Of a stretch of 64,000 nt of DNA, positions 1-9,008 are shown piece by piece. A program made the translations under genes and the position numbers. Every line of letters starts with the position of its first letter. Within the stretch, counting starts at the first letter, position 1. The notes beneath the pieces were generated by a model. That model was not told the DNA's origin. It was given only the letters and a program-made list of their open reading frames with translations, and did not search any database. This DNA comes from an uncultured Actinomycetes bacterium (GTDB taxonomy: Bacteria; Actinomycetota; Acidimicrobiia; Acidimicrobiales; Acidimicrobilacustridaceae): the NCBI GenBank assembly GCA_937927725.1, contig CALBSE010000074.1, positions 1 to 64,000 on the forward strand. The letters are read 5' to 3'.

Positions 1-416
1 AAAAGGTCAACACCGCCGATGTCCTCGGATCAGGAAAAGTTGTTCTATTCGCCGTCCCCGGCGCCTTCACTCCGGGTTGCTCAAAAGTTCACCTTCCTGG
101 ATTCGTTCAGCAGGCCAACGAACTCACCGGCAAAGGCGTCGACCGCATCGCTTGCATCTCTGTGAATGACGCGTTCGTCATGGGAGCATGGGGCGAGGAC
201 CAGCAGGTCGGCGATGCAATCACCATGCTCGCCGACGGCAACGGTGACTTCACCCAAGCTATGGGCCTCGTTATGGACGGAACCGGATTCGGACTTGGTG
301 TTCGCTCCAAGCGTTACGCCGCGATCATCGAAGACGGCGTCATCACCAACCTCGACGTCGATGAAAACGGTGGCGTTGAAGTCAGTTCTTGCTCAGCAGT
401 GATTGGCCGCCTGTAA
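1..416 (+). CDS. Peroxiredoxin, Prx5-like (5' end cut by window)
   Basis: Thiol peroxidase that reduces H2O2 or organic hydroperoxides in the cytoplasm. The reading frame is open from base 3, so the start codon lies outside the window. The peroxidatic cysteine is visible in PGAFTPGCS, the Prx5/AhpE-type active-site loop (usually PGAFTPTCS), followed by the family segment VNDAFVMGAWG. A second cysteine lies near the C terminus (EVSSCSA), where related proteins often have no Cys; it could be a resolving cysteine, which is inference. The C terminus is complete, ending just before a strong hairpin shared with the convergent flavoenzyme gene. The family assignment is secure; the electron donor cannot be told from sequence. 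Confidence 0.9.
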   Translation, partial: KVNTADVLGSGKVVLFAVPGAFTPGCSKVHLPGFVQQANELTGKGVDRIACISVNDAFVMGAWGEDQQVGDAITMLADGNGDFTQAMGLVMDGTGFGLGVRSKRYAAIIEDGVITNLDVDENGGVEVSSCSAVIGRL

Positions 417-448
417 GCCTCATCACGCTTGACGCAACACGATTCGTC

Positions 449-477
449 CTCAGGTCTGGGTTCTGCCCAGACCTGAG
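449..477. terminator. Bidirectional terminator hairpin between convergent genes
   Basis: A perfect 12-bp stem (CTCAGGTCTGGG / CCCAGACCTGAG) with a 5-base loop lies between the peroxiredoxin stop and the stop of the convergent flavoenzyme. On the plus strand it is followed by TTGCGTTTT. The position and symmetry fit a shared Rho-independent terminator. Confidence 0.85.
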
Positions 478-489
478 TTGCGTTTTGGC

Positions 490-2595
490 TTAAAGAGACC
501 GGCCGGCGAGGTACCCAGTTCGCACCGCACCCTCGATATAGCCAACCGAACCCGCATCACCAACCACACGCACATCGAAGCCATCATCTGTCAGTTGCTG
601 AGCGATGGATTCGTCGGCGTGGACACCACTCGCAATGATCACGGCGTCGGCTCTCACAGTGTGCGTTTCTTCACCGACGCGATAGGACACGCCACTTTCA
701 GTTATCGACACAAGTTCGGTGTCAGTGATGAACTCAACGCCATGAGTTCGGGCTTCATGCAGAGCTCGGGCCCGACGAGGGTGCGCCATTTCGAGACCGA
801 GTTTGTCTCCAGCTTCAAGAACCGTGACGTTGCGACCACGCTCTGCCAAGTATTCGGCAAGTTCGACTCCAACGAGCCCACCTCCAACCACGGCAACTCG
901 TTTGCCGATCGGCATCCAGCGCTTCGACATCGACCGGACCCGATCCATGCTCGACATGAAGCCAAGCGATCGACCCACCGAAACTATGAGACGACGATGG
1001 AACGGAAGCCGAGCAGCAGCCGCCGGATCGTCTCCGGTGAGTAACGCCCGAAGATCGTCGCCCGAAAAGACATGGGGCAACTGCGCACCCGGAACATCGG
1101 GACGCTCGCGTCGTGCTCCCGTGGCGACGACAACGACATCTGCCTTGAGTTCACGTAACAGATTTGCAGTTACGGGAGTCGACGTACGCACATCGACATC
1201 GAGCAGCGAGATTTCTGTCGTCAGGTAGCGAACGAGCTCAGCGTTCATGGGTGTCGTGAGCGAGGAGAACCTTGCGGTACCGCCGAGATGCGGCGACTTT
1301 TCCATCAGCGTCACCGAATGGCCGCGCAATGCAGCAACTCGCGCTGCCTCCATTCCGCTTGGACCGCCACCAACGACGACGACATGGCGTCGGTCGCTGG
1401 CAGGAGCAATCGGCCCTTCGTCGTAATGACCGAGCTCGGCGTTGATCGCGCAGATTGGTGCACCATCCCAAAAGTTCTGCGCAACGCAGACAAAGCAATT
1501 GATACACGTGCGGACACGGTCAGGCGTACCCGAAAGCAACTTGGCCGGCAGGTCTGGATCGGCGAGGAGTTGGCGGCCCATCGAGACGAAGTCGCAATCA
1601 CCATCCTTGATGTGCGTCTCGGCCGCGTCGGGAAATATGCGTCCAACCGCAATCACCGGAATCGAGACAGCCATCTTCACGACCGCGGCGAGTCCCAAGT
1701 ACTGATCGGGCTGCCATGGGAGCGGCCCATTCGTAAATCCGATGCCCATCGAATTGGGACCTGAAGCGGAAACGTGGATCGCATCAGCGCCCGCATTTTC
1801 TGCGATGACGGCATACTCGGCGCACAACTCTGGCGTAATGCCGCCATCGACATATTCGCGGCCATCAAGACGAACAATGATTCCAAAGTTGGAACCACAT
1901 CGCTTTCGAATTTCGGTGATGACCTCGACAAGCAAGCGGGCTCGATTTTCGACCGAACCGCCGTAGTCATCGTCACGAACGTTGTAATGAGGCGACAGAA
2001 ACGTTGAAATCAGATAGCCGTGTGCGGCATGAATCTCGACGCCGTCGAGGCCCGCCTTCTTGACCCGCTCTGACGCATCGGCAAATTGACCAACGACCCA
2101 TGCGATGTCGTCGGTCGACGCTGCGCGTTGCTTGGCTCGTTTACCACCGGTAAGACCTGCCATCTTCATGAGCTCATCCATGGTGATAGCGCTCATGTCG
2201 GACTCGTCGTTCGGCAGCGGCACCGATGGAACGAGTTGTTCGCGATCCTGCATCGCGTCGACGCCCGCAGTCTTTCCGTGGTGGCAAATCTGCACGACCA
2301 TTTTCGAACCGTGACGGTGAACGGCATCGGCCAATCGCGACAGACCCGGGATGAAACGATCGTCGGAAAGTGCTGGCTGGTGCAACGAAGTCGCCCCGAT
2401 CGGCCAAGCCACAGCCGAAGTTTCGAGGATCAGAAGCCCAACGCCACCACGAGCACGAGCTTCGTAGTGAGCAATGTTGAGATCGGTAATGGCTCCGTCA
2501 TCGCAACTGTTTTGATCCATGGCTGGAAGGACGATGCGATTACGAGTTTCGATCGGACCAATGCGGCCCTGCGTTAGAAGAGTGGGATGAGGCAC
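490..2595 (-). CDS. NADH:flavin oxidoreductase / 2,4-dienoyl-CoA reductase-like
   Basis: Old-yellow-enzyme family protein of 701 aa with the layout of bacterial 2,4-dienoyl-CoA reductase (FadH, about 670 aa): an N-terminal FMN TIM barrel (residues 1-350), a 4Fe-4S cysteine cluster, then FAD and NAD(P) Rossmann domains (GGGPSGMEAAR and GGGLVGVELAE). The cluster cysteines are C364, C367, C370 and C382, spaced C-x2-C-x2-C-x11-C, one residue tighter than the C-x2-C-x3-C-x11-C I recall for E. coli FadH. HAAHGYL and SPHYNVRDDDYGGS are typical barrel motifs. The start is GTG, with AGGA six to seven bases upstream. The likely role is reduction of an unsaturated acyl-CoA or another enone; the substrate is not determinable. 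The next gene upstream on this strand is an unrelated membrane protein. Confidence 0.9.
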   Translation of the reverse strand: MPHPTLLTQGRIGPIETRNRIVLPAMDQNSCDDGAITDLNIAHYEARARGGVGLLILETSAVAWPIGATSLHQPALSDDRFIPGLSRLADAVHRHGSKMVVQICHHGKTAGVDAMQDREQLVPSVPLPNDESDMSAITMDELMKMAGLTGGKRAKQRAASTDDIAWVVGQFADASERVKKAGLDGVEIHAAHGYLISTFLSPHYNVRDDDYGGSVENRARLLVEVITEIRKRCGSNFGIIVRLDGREYVDGGITPELCAEYAVIAENAGADAIHVSASGPNSMGIGFTNGPLPWQPDQYLGLAAVVKMAVSIPVIAVGRIFPDAAETHIKDGDCDFVSMGRQLLADPDLPAKLLSGTPDRVRTCINCFVCVAQNFWDGAPICAINAELGHYDEGPIAPASDRRHVVVVGGGPSGMEAARVAALRGHSVTLMEKSPHLGGTARFSSLTTPMNAELVRYLTTEISLLDVDVRTSTPVTANLLRELKADVVVVATGARRERPDVPGAQLPHVFSGDDLRALLTGDDPAAAARLPFHRRLIVSVGRSLGFMSSMDRVRSMSKRWMPIGKRVAVVGGGLVGVELAEYLAERGRNVTVLEAGDKLGLEMAHPRRARALHEARTHGVEFITDTELVSITESGVSYRVGEETHTVRADAVIIASGVHADESIAQQLTDDGFDVRVVGDAGSVGYIEGAVRTGYLAGRSL

Positions 2596-2641
2596 CCAAC
2601 GATCCTACGACTCTGGCCTCCGCACGTCGGCCCAGAACGCG

Positions 2642-2669
2642 CCGGTGCCCCGCCGAAGCGGGGCACCGG
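2642..2669 (-). terminator. UUCG-loop hairpin terminator
   Basis: A perfect 12-bp stem (CCGGTGCCCCGC / GCGGGGCACCGG) has loop CGAA on the plus strand, which is UUCG in the minus-strand transcript. It lies 38 bases beyond the stop of the SHOCT membrane protein gene. There is no long U tract. Confidence 0.7.
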
Positions 2670-2707
2670 ACACAACTCGAGCACAGCGCTTTAGCGCTGC
2701 AACAAGA

Positions 2708-3103
2708 TCAGCTGACGACCTTGGACTTCAGCTTGTCGAACTCTGCCTGATCGATGACGCCACGGTCCTTAAGGTCGGCGAGACGATGAAGTTCATCGGC
2801 CGGCGTGGTGCCTGCAGCGTTACGGATGTAATTCTGCATCGCCGCGTCCTGAGCCTTTGCTGCTTCGATCGCGTGCTGGTTCATCTTGCCGCCACGAACG
2901 ATGAGGTAGGCGAGGACACCGAACAACGGAATGATGAAGATCACGACGACCCAAATGGCCTTGTGAACGCCACCCATATCTGGGCTGCGGAAGATGTCAA
3001 TAAAGACGCTGATCGCCAACCAGATCCAAATAAAGAAACAGGTGAAGTAGAGCATGGAGAGGAGAACCTCACCCAGACCCCAGTTCGTGCTCGCTGCAAA
3101 CAT
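2708..3103 (-). CDS. Small membrane protein with PLDc_N-like and SHOCT segments
   Basis: A 131-aa protein. Two hydrophobic helices (about residues 10-37 and 45-68) flank the motif SPDMGGVHKAIWVVVIFIIPLFG, characteristic of the phospholipase D nuclease N-terminal (PLDc_N) membrane domain. The C terminus (LHRLADLKDRGVIDQAEFDKLK) is a SHOCT helix, a short oligomerisation domain. No catalytic motif is present, so no enzymatic role is proposed. The ATG was chosen because AGGAGG lies five bases upstream; a TTG one codon earlier is less likely. It is a single gene with its own downstream hairpin. The function of such PLDc_N-SHOCT proteins is unknown; a membrane-stress or scaffolding role would be a guess. 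Confidence 0.85.
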   Translation of the reverse strand: MFAASTNWGLGEVLLSMLYFTCFFIWIWLAISVFIDIFRSPDMGGVHKAIWVVVIFIIPLFGVLAYLIVRGGKMNQHAIEAAKAQDAAMQNYIRNAAGTTPADELHRLADLKDRGVIDQAEFDKLKSKVVS

Positions 3104-3229
3104 CAATGCCTCCTGGGTGCCGTTACCGACACGTAGAACGGCGCGAGACGGTCTCTCGCGACTCAGAAAGACTACCGATTACTGACACCAAGATGACGTA
3201 CTTCGAACGTTTTCTGTTCTGACACCGGA

Positions 3230-4753
3230 TCAGGGCATTATCGCCGTGCGGGACACCGGCTCTGCCGCTACCTGTCTCCGGAACAGCGCCCGCTGCAGCG
3301 CATCAAGCAGAACATCTCTGGTCTCTCGCGGGTCTATGAGCTCATCAAACCCAAGCGTTGCCGCTGATCGATACGACGCCTGAAGTTCGGCATCGCGAAG
3401 CATCGCTGCCTCGTCATCATCGGCGTTGGTCGCTCGGCTCATCGCGCTTGCCCCCATCGCTCCGAGCGTTGCCCCGGGAAAGGCGAACGTTGCTGATTGA
3501 TTGTCGAAACCAACCAGTGTCATCACCATCGAGCCGAAGCCATAGGCCTTGCGCAACGTGAGGTGAAGTTTCGGACTTGAAGCTTGGGTTTGTGCCGCAA
3601 ACATTCGAGCACCAGAACGAAGAACTCCAGCTCGTTCTGACTCGCTGCCAGGCAACATCCCCGGATTGTCGGCGAGAAAGACGAGGGGAAGGTGGAATGA
3701 ATCGGCAACCATGATGAAATGCGCGGCTTTATCGGCTGCGTCGGCGTCGATCGAACCGGCCATGACCGTTGGCTGGTTCGCAATGACAGCAACCGATTCA
3801 CCCCCGAGTCGAGCAAGGCCACAGATCATTGACTGCCCAAATCCGGGCTGCACTTCAAACCACGAGCCATCGTCGACAATCACATCGAGAACTGCACGCA
3901 TGTCATAGGCCCGACGCGAATCGCTCGGAATGATCGTGAGAAGTTCATCGGTGGATCGCGCACCTTGATCGTCACTCTCGGCGGCGGGGAGATGCGGGGC
4001 GTACCCCCATGCACTCGAGGGGAAGAACGAGAGATACACGCGCAACATGTCGAGGGCGGTTTCGTCGTCGGGGGCAACGTTATGAATGAGCCCGCTCGGC
4101 ACCGCAACCGAAGGACCACCAAGATCTTCTTTGGTGACGTCTTCGCCCAATGATTCACGGACCACTGGAGGGCCAGCGGTAAACACCGCGGCGTCAGCAG
4201 TCATCACGCTGAAGTCCGACATCGGGACAATGAGTGCACCGTGTCCCGCCGAAGGACCCATCACTGCGCTCAACACCGGCACCTTGCCCGAACACTTTGC
4301 TTGAATGAGTAAATCGGTTGGCGCTCGACCACCACCACCGCCACCGCGATGTCCGGCACCTTCGAGCAACATGATGAGCGGAATTCGTTCCGCTAACGCA
4401 AGTTCAGCAAGGCGGTAACGCTTCGACGAACTTCCGGGCCCAATCGAACCGGCAAGCACCGTGAAGTCTTCGGCACCAATCATCACCGGGCGACCATCGA
4501 TGCGGCCACCGCCAGCGACGATGCCATCGCTCGGCACATCGCCGACCAGGGTGCCGAGTTCTCGAAACGAACCTGGATCAAGCAAGTAGTCGATACGTCC
4601 GCGGGCATCGAGTTGACCCTTCGCATGCTTCTTCGCGAGACGCTCCTCGCCGCCCATCGCCCGAGCTTGGGCTCGACGCTGTTCGAGATCCTCGAGCGCC
4701 GGCCCCCAACCTCCGGGGACTTCAGATGAATTGGATGTATCGCTTTGACTCAC
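3230..4753 (-). CDS. Acyl-CoA carboxylase carboxyltransferase (beta) subunit
   Basis: A 507-aa PccB/AccD-type carboxyltransferase that moves the carboxyl group from biotin to an acyl-CoA such as acetyl- or propionyl-CoA. It has the two crotonase-like halves: an N-terminal half with the opening GGEERLAKKHAKGQLDARGRIDYLLDPGSF and the Gly-rich GGGGGGRAPTD, and a C-terminal half with RKAYGFGSMVM and FAFPGATLGAMG. No biotin carboxylase/BCCP alpha gene is adjacent, so its partner lies elsewhere. The GTG start (VSQSDTS) was chosen because GGAG lies six bases upstream and the family homology begins soon after; the frame stays open 68 codons further upstream but that part looks non-coding. Substrate specificity is not assignable. 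Confidence 0.93.
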   Translation of the reverse strand: MSQSDTSNSSEVPGGWGPALEDLEQRRAQARAMGGEERLAKKHAKGQLDARGRIDYLLDPGSFRELGTLVGDVPSDGIVAGGGRIDGRPVMIGAEDFTVLAGSIGPGSSSKRYRLAELALAERIPLIMLLEGAGHRGGGGGGRAPTDLLIQAKCSGKVPVLSAVMGPSAGHGALIVPMSDFSVMTADAAVFTAGPPVVRESLGEDVTKEDLGGPSVAVPSGLIHNVAPDDETALDMLRVYLSFFPSSAWGYAPHLPAAESDDQGARSTDELLTIIPSDSRRAYDMRAVLDVIVDDGSWFEVQPGFGQSMICGLARLGGESVAVIANQPTVMAGSIDADAADKAAHFIMVADSFHLPLVFLADNPGMLPGSESERAGVLRSGARMFAAQTQASSPKLHLTLRKAYGFGSMVMTLVGFDNQSATFAFPGATLGAMGASAMSRATNADDDEAAMLRDAELQASYRSAATLGFDELIDPRETRDVLLDALQRALFRRQVAAEPVSRTAIMP

Positions 4754-4970
4754 GGAATCTCCAACTGCAATTCGACCAAGGCCGGGGCGGTCGCGTCTCC
4801 GGCATGGCCGAAGCGTACGACCCCTGTCACCCCTCGGATGTTGTCTTCTCAGCTCGCCCATCGCCCAACCCAATTCCGAGCCCAAGAACTTCCCGACAGC
4901 ATGAGCATCGGCGCTGCAATGACAGCGACGGCGAACGACTACCGTTCGACACGACACCGGGGGGAGTCAC

Positions 4971-6131
4971 GTGACGACAAACATCGACGCACTGCTCGCG
5001 CAGGCGAGCCAACTCGCAAACGGACTCACGGATTTCGGCGATCCCTCCTTCCGTGAAGGCCTTGAAGTCTTCCTTGATTCCGCCAGCACCGAGGGCCAGC
5101 TCACCGATATTGGAACTGCCGCAGCGGAAGGCATGGCGCTGGGCAACCTCGTGAACCGCCTCAACGTTGTTGAGTGGCACCGCACCCACCCAGAAGTGGC
5201 ATCGTCGGCTGTCACTTCCCCAATCTTCCTTATCGGCTTGCCAAGAACCGGCACAACTGCCCTGAGCCATTTGCTCAGCACCGATCCGAGGAATCGCTCA
5301 TTGCTGGGATGGGAAATCAACGAATCAGTCCCACCCCCGAGGACAGAGACGTACCGAACCGACCCGCGCTTTGTCGCAGCGATGGAAGCTCCCGACATGC
5401 TCAGCATGATCAACCCAGAGTTCAAAGCGATTCATCACGACCCGCCCGACATGCCACTCGAGTGCGCAACGGTTCTCGGACAGCATTTTTCCAGCCTGCA
5501 TTTGTCGACGACGTTCAATTTGCCCTCGTACATGGAGTGGGTACGCGCAAACGACCACACAAATGCCTACGAGTGGCACAAGTCTGTGCTCCAGCTTCTG
5601 CAATCGGAATGTCCAGGCCAATGGCAATTGAAATCACCTGTACATCTCATCGATCCATTCGCGTTGGCAGCCGTCTATCCCGACGCAAGATTCGTCTTGA
5701 CTCATCGAGATCCCGTCAACGTCATCGCGTCGGCCTGCAATCTGGTGCGCGTGCTCGCTGGCACCTTCACCGGTGCCGATTGGAATCCCTACATCCGCGA
5801 GACCTGGCCCGAAATCATTGGGACACTTCTCGACAATCAAAATGCATTCCGAGATTCTCAAATCGCAGCAGGACGCGCTGACGCATTCGTCGACATCGCC
5901 TACTCCGATCTCGTGTCCGACCCACTCCGCACGGTCGCGGCAATGTACGAACAACTCGGAGAACCATTCACCCCCCAAGCCGAATCGGCAATGCGCGCCC
6001 ACAGCGCTGAACACAAGAAAGACCGATTCGGCTCTCACTCCTACTCCCTAGAAGAGTGGGGACTCAACCGTGAAGAACTCACCGAACGAGTGCAGCCCTA
6101 CCTCACTCGTTACGCCGACTACCTGGAGTAG
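4971..6131 (+). CDS. Sulfotransferase family protein
   Basis: A 386-aa protein of the actinobacterial Sulfotransfer_3 type. The PAPS 5'-phosphosulfate loop is IFLIGLPRTGTTAL (about residue 85) and the 3'-phosphate site is RFVLTHRDPVNVIAS (about residue 242). It should transfer sulfate from PAPS to a hydroxyl or amine acceptor, often a lipid or small molecule in actinobacteria; the acceptor is unknown. It starts at GTG four bases after a GGGGGGAG run. The stop is two bases before the amidase ATG, so the two genes are very likely co-transcribed and translationally coupled. The upstream 217 bases to the divergent carboxylase should carry both promoters. Confidence 0.88.
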   Translation: MTTNIDALLAQASQLANGLTDFGDPSFREGLEVFLDSASTEGQLTDIGTAAAEGMALGNLVNRLNVVEWHRTHPEVASSAVTSPIFLIGLPRTGTTALSHLLSTDPRNRSLLGWEINESVPPPRTETYRTDPRFVAAMEAPDMLSMINPEFKAIHHDPPDMPLECATVLGQHFSSLHLSTTFNLPSYMEWVRANDHTNAYEWHKSVLQLLQSECPGQWQLKSPVHLIDPFALAAVYPDARFVLTHRDPVNVIASACNLVRVLAGTFTGADWNPYIRETWPEIIGTLLDNQNAFRDSQIAAGRADAFVDIAYSDLVSDPLRTVAAMYEQLGEPFTPQAESAMRAHSAEHKKDRFGSHSYSLEEWGLNREELTERVQPYLTRYADYLE

Positions 6132-6133
6132 CC

Positions 6134-7579
6134 ATGTCTGACATCGAACGCCTTCTCGACGAGAACGACACAATCGGTTTGGCTGCTCTCGTCGCCGCAG
6201 GTGAGGTCAGCAGCCTCGAACTCGTCGACGCTTCAATCTCGCGCATTGAAGCTCGCAACCCAACGCTGAACGCCGTCGTTGCAAAGCGCTACGACGAAGC
6301 CCGCGCCGAAGCGTCGAAAGTCACCGCGGACTCCCCCATCGCCGGCGTTCCGTTCCTCGTCAAAGATCTCAACTGCGATGTTGCCGGTTTGCCTTCCACC
6401 AAAGGCAGCCGCTTATTCGCTGACGTCATCGCTACCGACGACTGTGAAATGACAAAGCGATTCAAAGCGGCAGGACTTCTCATTCTTGGCAACACAAACA
6501 CTCCTGAAATGGGAAAGGCACCCGTCACCGAATCGCTGCTCTTCGGCCCTGCGCATAATCCCTGGCGACTGACGCATTCGACTGGTGGCTCCTCTGGTGG
6601 TTCTGCGGCAGCCGTTATCGGCGGGATGGTCACCGCAGGTCACGCCAACGATGGCGGCGGTTCCATCCGAATCCCTGCGTCGGAATGTGGCTTGTACGGC
6701 CTGAAGCCAACACGAGGCCGTACTCCGACCTGGCCCGCTGCAGCAGCGTTCTCCTACCCAATGGGAATCGGCCACGCCGTCACGCGCACCGTTCGCGATA
6801 GTGCAGCAATTCTCGACGCGATTTCTGGCCCGCTTGCCGGCGACCCCTACCCGGCGCCTCCCGCTCCAACAGCCGGATCGTTCCTCGCCGCACTTCGTCA
6901 AGCGACTCCAAAACTTCGCATCGGATTCAGCACTGTTTCACCAGCGGGCAGAGATATGGACCCCGCCGCAGTCGAAGCAATTGAGCGAACTGCTGCACTG
7001 CTCGAATCGCTCGGACATGAGGTTCACGAAGCTGCGCCGAAATGGGATGTCGCCATGCCAGCGAACTCTCTTGCCATGGTGATGGGCGCGTCAGGCGCAA
7101 AAATGGTTGAGGACCGACTTGCCGAATTGGGTCGTGAACTTCGCGACGACGACATCGAACCGTTTACTCGATTCCTCCACGATCGAATGCTCACGATCGA
7201 CCCACTTCGCATCGTCGGTGCCCTTCAAGAAATCGAATATGTCAGCCGTGATATCGCTCGCTTCTACGACACCCACGACGTGTGGCTGACATCGACCTTG
7301 CCCGTACTCGTGCCTGAACTCGGCGTCATCAACACCTCTGACGTCGATTCCGTCTTTGCGCTCGCTGGCCGCTTCTCGGAACTCACTGCCGTGTTCAACG
7401 TGACTGGCCAACCGGCTGCATCGATTCCCGCTGGTTTCGATCCGAATGGTCTGCCGATCGGAATCCAAATTGTCGGACGCCACTGCTCTGAGGAAATGCT
7501 TTTGCAACTGAGCGCACAACTCGAGGCTGCAGCACCGTGGCCGACAGTCGCTCCGTGGCCTCCGACACCTGCGTCATAA
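6134..7579 (+). CDS. Amidase (amidase-signature family)
   Basis: A 481-aa serine hydrolase acting on amide bonds. The Ser-cisSer-Lys triad is visible: K77 in VPFLVKDL, S153 in STGGSSGGSAAA, and nucleophile S177 in NDGGGSIRIPASECG. The K-S-S spacing of 76 and 24 residues matches that of fatty-acid amide hydrolase. It is not GatA by context, since no gatB or gatC is near. It lies two bases behind the sulfotransferase gene and upstream of a PadR regulator and an SDR in the same direction, suggesting a small catabolic or detoxification cluster. The substrate is unknown. Confidence 0.93.
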   Translation: MSDIERLLDENDTIGLAALVAAGEVSSLELVDASISRIEARNPTLNAVVAKRYDEARAEASKVTADSPIAGVPFLVKDLNCDVAGLPSTKGSRLFADVIATDDCEMTKRFKAAGLLILGNTNTPEMGKAPVTESLLFGPAHNPWRLTHSTGGSSGGSAAAVIGGMVTAGHANDGGGSIRIPASECGLYGLKPTRGRTPTWPAAAAFSYPMGIGHAVTRTVRDSAAILDAISGPLAGDPYPAPPAPTAGSFLAALRQATPKLRIGFSTVSPAGRDMDPAAVEAIERTAALLESLGHEVHEAAPKWDVAMPANSLAMVMGASGAKMVEDRLAELGRELRDDDIEPFTRFLHDRMLTIDPLRIVGALQEIEYVSRDIARFYDTHDVWLTSTLPVLVPELGVINTSDVDSVFALAGRFSELTAVFNVTGQPAASIPAGFDPNGLPIGIQIVGRHCSEEMLLQLSAQLEAAAPWPTVAPWPPTPAS

Positions 7580-7627
7580 CTCGCGAGCACAAGCCCTCCT
7601 CTTCTGGGCCGTGCTAGAACCGGAGTC

Positions 7628-8224
7628 ATGTCCGGGGGGAATACTGATCTGCAGGCGACTGACGTCGTGTTACCGAAGATCCCTGCAACTGCATGGGCGG
7701 TTCTCGGCATTCTGAGTTTTGGTCGTGAACTCACCGGCTACGACATCAAGAGCTGGTCCGATGCCATCCTGCACTTCTTCTACTGGAGTCCAGCGACCAG
7801 CCAGATCTACACCGAACTTCGTCGGCTTGAAGATCTTGGTCTCGTCAGCAGCAGAGCGGTTGCACGAGATGAAGTCCGCGAAAAAACCATTTACGCAATC
7901 ACACCGCTCGGAATCGAAGCATTACGAAGCTGGCAAGCAACGGTTGACGCGGAAGCGCCAGTCCTCAAGCACGGTGTACTTCTCCGAGTTTGGCTCGGCC
8001 ACCTTGCCGAGCCAACCCGCTTGCGCCAGCAGATTGCTGACCACCGAGCGCGACTCATTGAAGAACTTGAAGCGGCTGAAGACTCCCGCCAGCAAGCCGA
8101 TGCCCAACCGGATTGGGCATACCCCGCCCTTGTCGCATCGTGGGCGGTGCGTCGAATCGAAGGCGAAATTGAACTTGCCGATTCGATGCTGATCGATCTT
8201 GATCGACTTGCCCAAAATCGCTGA
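7628..8224 (+). CDS. PadR-family transcriptional regulator
   Basis: A 198-aa protein with an N-terminal winged helix typical of PadR (ILSFGRELTGYDIKSW ... SQIYTELRRLEDLGLVSS, residues 20-75) and a C-terminal helical dimerisation domain (about 105-198). PadR proteins usually repress nearby detoxification or transport genes in response to phenolic or drug-like ligands. It sits between the amidase (48-base gap) and an SDR (19-base gap), so local regulation of this cluster is plausible but inferred. No clear palindromic operator was seen in the 48-base gap. Confidence 0.92.
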   Translation: MSGGNTDLQATDVVLPKIPATAWAVLGILSFGRELTGYDIKSWSDAILHFFYWSPATSQIYTELRRLEDLGLVSSRAVARDEVREKTIYAITPLGIEALRSWQATVDAEAPVLKHGVLLRVWLGHLAEPTRLRQQIADHRARLIEELEAAEDSRQQADAQPDWAYPALVASWAVRRIEGEIELADSMLIDLDRLAQNR

Positions 8225-8243
8225 CCTCTAACGAAGGAACATC

Positions 8244-8996
8244 ATGAGCCCTACATCAGCAGTCATTGTCACCGGCGGTGCATCAGGTATTGGTCGGGCA
8301 TGCGCCGAAGCTGTCGCAGCGCAAGGCCGCGCAGTCGCCGTCTGGGATCTCAACGCTGATGGCGCGCTCATCGCCGCTCAAGAGATTGCGAACACCCACA
8401 ACGTTGCGACCTTCGGGCTGGGCATCGACGTCACAAAGACCAGCGAACTCGCCGGCGCAGTTGATGCAAGCAGGTCAGCAATCGGAGCACTTGGTGGACT
8501 TGTCCATGCCGCCGGAACCGTCAGCAACCAATCAATCGGAGCGCTCGACGACGCCGGCTGGGATTTCGTCCTGAACGTAAATCTGCGCGCTTTCCCGATG
8601 CTTGTTCAGGCGATGCATGCGGACCTCGCTGCTGCTCAAGGAGCTGCAGTGGTTGGCATCGCCTCGATTGAAGGCTGGGTCGGCAATGCCGCCATCCCCG
8701 CCTATTGCGCGTCAAAGGCCGGCATGCTCGGCGCAGTCCGCTCGATGGCTGACAAACTCGGCCCCGAAGGCATCCGCGTGAACGCGATCTGCCCTGGCTT
8801 CATCGAAACACCAATGCTTGGCATCACCCTCGATATTCCCGGCGTGCGTGAGCGGTTCGAGGAGACTTCTGTGCTGAAGCGCATTGGTCAGCCAAGTGAA
8901 ATCGGTGAACCGGCAGCGTTTCTCCTCAGTGACAAGGCATCGTTCATCACTGGTCAGTCGATCATCGTTGACGGCGGCGTACTCGCCACGGCCTAG
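8244..8996 (+). CDS. Short-chain dehydrogenase/reductase (SDR)
   Basis: A 250-aa classical SDR. The cofactor motif TGGASGIG is at residues 11-18, and the catalytic Ser and YxxxK are in VVGIASIEGWVGNAAIPAYCASKAG. The C-terminal part has the usual INAICPGFIETPM and FITGQSIIVDGG segments. It should oxidise or reduce an alcohol/ketone using NAD(P)(H); D at the end of beta-2 (AVWDLNADG) favours NAD(H). It is the last gene of the sulfotransferase-amidase-PadR cluster, with AAGGA before the ATG. It converges with the glycosyltransferase gene, the stops being only 12 bases apart. Confidence 0.93.
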   Translation: MSPTSAVIVTGGASGIGRACAEAVAAQGRAVAVWDLNADGALIAAQEIANTHNVATFGLGIDVTKTSELAGAVDASRSAIGALGGLVHAAGTVSNQSIGALDDAGWDFVLNVNLRAFPMLVQAMHADLAAAQGAAVVGIASIEGWVGNAAIPAYCASKAGMLGAVRSMADKLGPEGIRVNAICPGFIETPMLGITLDIPGVRERFEETSVLKRIGQPSEIGEPAAFLLSDKASFITGQSIIVDGGVLATA

Positions 8997-9008
8997 TCCA
9001 AAATTCCG

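Noticed and set aside
4754..4957. N-terminal extension of the carboxylase beta subunit
   Set aside because: The 68 upstream codons are Arg/His-rich, not conserved in the family, and a GTG with a good ribosome-binding site exists at 4753.
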